6,377 nt of DNA, taken from assembly GCA_003563255.1 (NCBI GenBank), contig PWSL01000382.1, positions 1 to 6,377 on the forward strand, given 5' to 3'. The DNA is from Desulfonatronospira sp. Its GTDB lineage: Bacteria > Desulfobacterota > Desulfovibrionia > Desulfovibrionales > Desulfonatronovibrionaceae. The notes under the pieces were generated by a model. The model did no database searches. It was not told the DNA's origin and saw only the letters and a program-made list of their open reading frames with translations. How positions within the stretch are numbered: the first letter of the stretch is position 1; each line of letters begins with the position of its first letter. This document shows positions 1 through 6,377 of this stretch, in pieces. The position numbers and the translations under genes were made by a program.

Positions 1-114
1 AAGTACTCACTATGCGGGTTCCCATAACCTTGCGTTTGACATTTTTTATTTTTGCAGGAAAGGTGTCGCGGGGACTGTCCCCGGGCCGGTTCCGGCCAAC
101 CCCCTGAATGTTTA
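1..114 (+). repeat. Palindromic repeat element downstream of gyrA, truncated by window edge
   Basis: This stretch is an inverted copy of 2607-2721. By eye about 53 of 60 bases match between 51-110 and the reverse complement of 2611-2670, and about 36 of 50 match over 1-50. It contains a 7-bp hairpin with a 1-nt loop, CGGGGAC-T-GTCCCCG (69-83). Directly after it is a second palindrome, GGCCGG-TT-CCGGCC (84-97). The unit ends in CCCTGAATGTTTA (102-114), 13 bp from the gyrA stop. AGTACT at 2-7 matches the centre of the other element, so a facing second unit is expected just beyond position 1. No uracil-type tract follows the hairpins in the gyrA direction, so it does not look like a standard terminator, although it could still affect the 3' end of the mRNA. 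Confidence 0.8.
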
Positions 115-127
115 CGACAGAGTAGTG

Positions 128-2581
128 TTATGGTTCGTGGCTTGCTTCGCCATCCTCACCCACAAGATTTTTATCGGGAATAATCAGGTCTACGCAGATT
201 ACTTTCATATCATTATCCAGATTGACCATTTTCACCCCCTGAGTTGAACGTCCCACCTGACGGATATCGCTGGTTCCCAGGCGAATGATTTTGTTGGCTG
301 AGGTGAAAATTATAAGCTCATCCAGCTCAGATACAGGCAGTGATGAAACCACCTTGCCGGTTCTGGAGGTAAGCTTCATATTTTTCGTACCTTTTCCGCC
401 CCTTGACTGCAGCCTGTACATGTCTATACCGGTCTTTTTTCCAAAACCATTTTCAGAAATGCTGAAAAGATCCCGGCTTTCCCCAGGATCCACAATGACA
501 CCTGATACCACTTCGTCGCCGGCTTTAAGGGATATGCCTTTGACACCGGCGGCATTTCTTCCCATTGCCCTGATATCATCACAACGAAAGCGGATTGCCA
601 TACCCTCGTGGGTGGATAAGATTATCTCGGAGCCATCCCTGACCACTTTTACCCCAATGAGTTCATCCTCAGTCTTAAGTGATACTGCTATAAGGCCAGG
701 TGAACGTATATGTTTGAACAACTCGATGGAAGTTTTTTTCACCATCCCTTTTTTGGTTATAAATAAAAAGTAGTTATCCTGTAAAAAGTTACGCTCAGAC
801 AGGGCAGTTGCAATATATTCCTCATCAGCCAGGGGCAAAAGGTTTTTGATGTGTACTCCCCGGGCTGTACGCGAACCTTCAGGTATCTCATATGCCTTCA
901 GGAGATAAGACTTGCCGGTGTTGGAAAAGAAGAAGATGTCCTTGTGATTGCTGGTGGTAAACAGAGTTTTGATGAAATCACTTTCCCCGACGTTGGCTCC
1001 TGCAATTCCTTTACCGCCTCTTTTCTGCTGGTGGTAGTATTCCAGAAGAGTCCTTTTGATATAGCCGTTTCGAGACAATGTCACCACTACATCCTGATCC
1101 GGGACCAGGTCCAGGATATTGATGCTGTCCGGGTCCTGATCCAAAATCTGGGTTTTGCGTGGTGTGGCGTAGTTCTTTTTTATTTCTTCCAGTTCTTTCC
1201 TGATCTCTCCTTTCAGAACTTCTATATGTTCCAGAATACTCTTTAAAAACTCTATCTGTTTCAGAATATCTTTGTACTCCTGAACAAGTTTCTCGCGCTC
1301 CATGTTGGTCAGCCTTTGCAGGCGCATGTCCAGTATAGCCTGGGCCTGAACCGTGCTCAGGGTGAATCTGGATATGAGCTTATCCCTGGCTTCGGCCCCT
1401 GTAGAGGATGACCTGATGAGGCGCACAACTTCATCGATATTGTCCAGGGCGATCTGGAGCCCTTCAAGGATATGGGCCCTGTGTTCAGCCTTTTCCAGAT
1501 CGTGACGGGAGCGCCTGAGGATGACCTCCTTTCTATGCTCCAAAAAATATTCCAGAACCTGTTTCAGATTCAGAAGCTGGGGCCTGTTATTGACCACCGC
1601 CATCATGTTTATGCCGAAACTGGTCTCCAGAGCTGTCAGTTTATAGAGTTTATTAATGATGACATCGGATATGGCACCTTTTTTCAAGTCAATAACAATC
1701 CTTATGCCGTTGCGGTCTGATTCGTCCCGCAGATCTGAAATGCCCTCGATTTTCTTTTCATTTACCAGCCCGGCGATTTTTTCCACCAGATTAGCCTTGT
1801 TCAGCGCGTATGGCACCTCGCTGATGACAATGGACTCATGTCCTCTGGACCGGGTCTCCACATCCACCCGGGAACGGATCTTGAAACTCCCCCTGCCGGT
1901 ACTGTAAGCCTCCCTGATGCCCTTGAGGTTGTATATCAAAGCCCCGGTGGGCAGGTCCGGGGCCTTGATATGCTTCATGAGCTCATTAATCCCCAGTGCA
2001 GGATTCTCCAGAAGTTCAAGCAGAGCGTTAATCACCTCCCCCAGGTTGTGCGGAGGTATGTTGGTGGCCATTCCTACGGCAATACCAGAACTGCCGTTGA
2101 TCAGGATATTGGGTACCCTGGTCGGCAGGACCTCGGGTTCGGTCAGGGTGTTGTCGTAGTTGGCTCTGAAATTGACTGTATTTTTTTCGATATCAGCCAG
2201 AAATTCTCCAGCCAGCCTGGACATGCGGACTTCGGTATACCGCATGGCTGCAGGAGCGTCGCCGTCTATGGAACCGAAATTGCCCTGTCCATCCACCAAA
2301 GGATCGCGCATGTTGAAATCCTGGGCCATGCGTACCAGGGCGTCATATACAGCGGAATCCCCGTGCGGATGGTACTTTCCAATTACGTCACCGACAACCC
2401 TGGCGGATTTTTTATAGGGGCGGTTATAGGTGTTTCCAAGTTCGTGCATGGCGAACAGAATACGCCGGTGCACAGGCTTGAGACCATCTCGAACATCCGG
2501 TATGGCCCTGCCGATAATTACGCTTAAGGAATATTCCAGGTAGGATTTTTTTATTTCCTGTTCGATACTTATATTACTCAA
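128..2581 (-). CDS. gyrA: DNA gyrase subunit A (breakage-reunion subunit)
   Basis: This subunit cuts and rejoins DNA and wraps it for supercoiling. Starting at TTG (2579-2581) it has 817 residues and begins [20 protein letters not shown], where family members normally begin. GGAG at 2589-2592 sits 7 nt upstream. The frame is open to a GTG at 2708-2710, but those 43 extra codons run through repeat DNA and have no ribosome binding site. The catalytic tyrosine is Y115 in MRYTEVRMS (E. coli Y122). In the quinolone region, [10 protein letters not shown] (71-80) keeps Ser76 and Asp80 (E. coli S83 and D87), the quinolone-susceptible form. The coiled-coil and tower region is at about 350-470. The C-terminal beta-pinwheel has the GyrA box QKRGGKG (519-525), and a second box-like QSRGGKG (725-731). 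The presence of the GyrA box argues for gyrase rather than ParC. A 268-nt spacer separates it from gyrB. Confidence 0.97.
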   Translation of the reverse strand: MSNISIEQEIKKSYLEYSLSVIIGRAIPDVRDGLKPVHRRILFAMHELGNTYNRPYKKSARVVGDVIGKYHPHGDSAVYDALVRMAQDFNMRDPLVDGQGNFGSIDGDAPAAMRYTEVRMSRLAGEFLADIEKNTVNFRANYDNTLTEPEVLPTRVPNILINGSSGIAVGMATNIPPHNLGEVINALLELLENPALGINELMKHIKAPDLPTGALIYNLKGIREAYSTGRGSFKIRSRVDVETRSRGHESIVISEVPYALNKANLVEKIAGLVNEKKIEGISDLRDESDRNGIRIVIDLKKGAISDVIINKLYKLTALETSFGINMMAVVNNRPQLLNLKQVLEYFLEHRKEVILRRSRHDLEKAEHRAHILEGLQIALDNIDEVVRLIRSSSTGAEARDKLISRFTLSTVQAQAILDMRLQRLTNMEREKLVQEYKDILKQIEFLKSILEHIEVLKGEIRKELEEIKKNYATPRKTQILDQDPDSINILDLVPDQDVVVTLSRNGYIKRTLLEYYHQQKRGGKGIAGANVGESDFIKTLFTTSNHKDIFFFSNTGKSYLLKAYEIPEGSRTARGVHIKNLLPLADEEYIATALSERNFLQDNYFLFITKKGMVKKTSIELFKHIRSPGLIAVSLKTEDELIGVKVVRDGSEIILSTHEGMAIRFRCDDIRAMGRNAAGVKGISLKAGDEVVSGVIVDPGESRDLFSISENGFGKKTGIDMYRLQSRGGKGTKNMKLTSRTGKVVSSLPVSELDELIIFTSANKIIRLGTSDIRQVGRSTQGVKMVNLDNDMKVICVDLIIPDKNLVGEDGEASHEP

Positions 2582-2588
2582 TTCTAGA

Positions 2589-2592
2589 CTCC
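2589..2592 (-). promoter_or_regulatory. Ribosome binding site that fixes the gyrA TTG start
   Basis: The minus strand reads TGGAGTCTAGAATTG. GGAG is followed by a 7-nt spacer and then TTG, which is ideal spacing. No ATG or GTG in the gyrA frame lies near it. The next in-frame candidate is GTG at 2708-2710, which has no purine-rich sequence before it. This site and the family's usual N-terminus together pick the start. Confidence 0.75.
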
Positions 2593-2606
2593 AGATTATT
2601 ACTACG

Positions 2607-2721
2607 TAACCATTCAGGGGGGATGCCGAAACCGGCCCGGGGACAGTCCCCGCGACACCTTTTCCGCACAAATACCAAATTTTCAGACGCGAAGTTTTGT
2701 GAACCTGCACCGCTAGTACTA
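2607..2721 (-). repeat. Left unit of the spacer element, inverted homologue of 1-114
   Basis: Read on the minus strand from 2721, this matches 1-114 along its whole length, including the AGTACT core, the AT-rich middle, the AGGTGTCGCGGGGACTGTCC core and the CCCTGAATG tail. The two copies flank gyrA as inverted repeats about 2.5 kb apart. The outer part of the unit lies just upstream of the gyrA ribosome binding site. Confidence 0.8.
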
Positions 2722-2725
2722 AGCG

Positions 2726-2784
2726 GGGGACAGTCCCCAGGACCTGGTGCTAATTATCACCACCGAGGACACCCTGAATGGTTA
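2726..2784 (+). repeat. Right unit of the spacer element, diverged copy
   Basis: This is the third occurrence of the same order: GGGGAC/GTCCCC hairpin (2726-2738), a second palindrome abutting it (CCAGG-A-CCTGG, 2737-2747), then a CCCTGAATGGTTA tail (2772-2784). The distance from second palindrome to tail is about 24 nt, against about 4-5 nt in the other two units. The linker is unlike theirs, so homology is clear only at the motif level. Confidence 0.6.
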
Positions 2785-2849
2785 TATGACTACAGCTAAA
2801 CAATAAAAGGGGGATGGCCGCAACCCAGTTATTTAATTTAAGGCACCGG

Positions 2850-6377
<3,528 letters not shown>

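Larger units (their letters stand above)
2607..2784. mobile_element. REPIN/MITE-like non-coding element in the gyrB-gyrA spacer
   Basis: The element is bounded by a perfect 13-bp inverted repeat, TAACCATTCAGGG at 2607-2619 and its complement at 2772-2784. Inside are two facing units. The left one (minus orientation) has CGGGGAC-A-GTCCCCG at 2638-2652 and a short GCCG/CGGC palindrome at 2625-2636. The right one (plus orientation) has GGGGAC-A-GTCCCC at 2726-2738 and CCAGG-A-CCTGG at 2737-2747. The central spacer contains TAGTACTA at 2714-2721. The layout (tail, palindrome, hairpin, spacer, hairpin, palindrome, tail) resembles REPINs, which are mobilised in trans by REP-associated tyrosine transposases (RAYT). 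No transposase is present here, so mobility is inferred. The element lies inside the presumed dnaN-gyrB-gyrA transcript and would add strong RNA hairpins to the gyrA leader. Confidence 0.7.

Noticed and set aside
36..58. TTGACA at 36-41 as a plus-strand promoter
   Set aside because: No -10-like hexamer at 16-18 nt spacing, and the TTGACA is not kept in the homologous copy at 2607-2721.
69..97. Strong hairpins after gyrA as an intrinsic terminator
   Set aside because: No T-tract follows on the minus strand, and the same structure occurs in the gyrB-gyrA spacer as part of a repeat element.
285..773. 162-codon open frame on the plus strand opposite the gyrA 3' part
   Set aside because: It is antisense to the conserved GyrA beta-pinwheel, and its Ser/Pro-rich translation is typical of a shadow frame.
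1838..2527. 229-codon open frame on the plus strand opposite gyrA
   Set aside because: It lies fully inside gyrA, opposite conserved catalytic-domain codons, shows no recognisable domain, and has low-complexity shadow-type composition.
1..2784. CRISPR array suggested by repeated GGGGACTGTCCCC motifs
   Set aside because: Only three units, in mixed orientation, with no regular spacers and no cas genes.
2811..2826. Possible terminator after gyrB (GGG..CCC stem followed by TTTT on the minus strand)
   Set aside because: The stem is only 3 plus 2 pairs with an internal mismatch, and the T run is short and displaced.

Overview
The window looks like the chromosomal replication locus of a sulfate-reducing member of the Desulfovibrionales (class formerly Deltaproteobacteria). 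Three genes lie on the minus strand in the order dnaN, gyrB, gyrA. This is the dnaA-dnaN-gyrB-gyrA order I recall from Desulfovibrio. The placement also rests on protein phrases such as IMSTDSNVEF in DnaN and the [20 protein letters not shown] stretch in GyrA. The lineage call is from memory of family sequences, not from a search. By the usual order, dnaA and oriC should lie beyond the right edge of the window.

Layout from right to left, which is the direction of transcription. Positions 6377-5258 hold dnaN, the beta sliding clamp, with its N-terminus cut off by the window edge. After a 5-nt gap comes gyrB (5252-2850), whose ribosome binding site lies inside the last dnaN codons. A 268-nt spacer follows, and then gyrA (2581-128), which most likely starts at a TTG codon with a well-placed GGAG. 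Positions 127-1 are non-coding. Together the genes supply the processivity clamp of DNA polymerase III and both subunits of DNA gyrase. All three appear intact apart from the window cut.

The coding content is ordinary housekeeping. The unusual part is the two non-coding stretches that bracket gyrA. Both hold copies of the same palindromic repeat. Each unit has a CGGGGAC-N-GTCCCCG-type hairpin, then a second palindrome whose sequence differs between copies although it stays palindromic, then a CCCTGAATGGTTA tail. In the gyrB-gyrA spacer two units face each other and form a roughly 178-bp element with perfect 13-bp terminal inverted repeats, resembling a REPIN or MITE. The copy at the left edge is in inverted orientation and is truncated by the window. 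Part of the element is in frame with gyrA, so a gene caller could wrongly extend GyrA by 43 residues. No transposase, RNA gene, CRISPR array or other mobile gene is visible. I do not see an undescribed multi-gene system here; the repeat family is the item worth following up.
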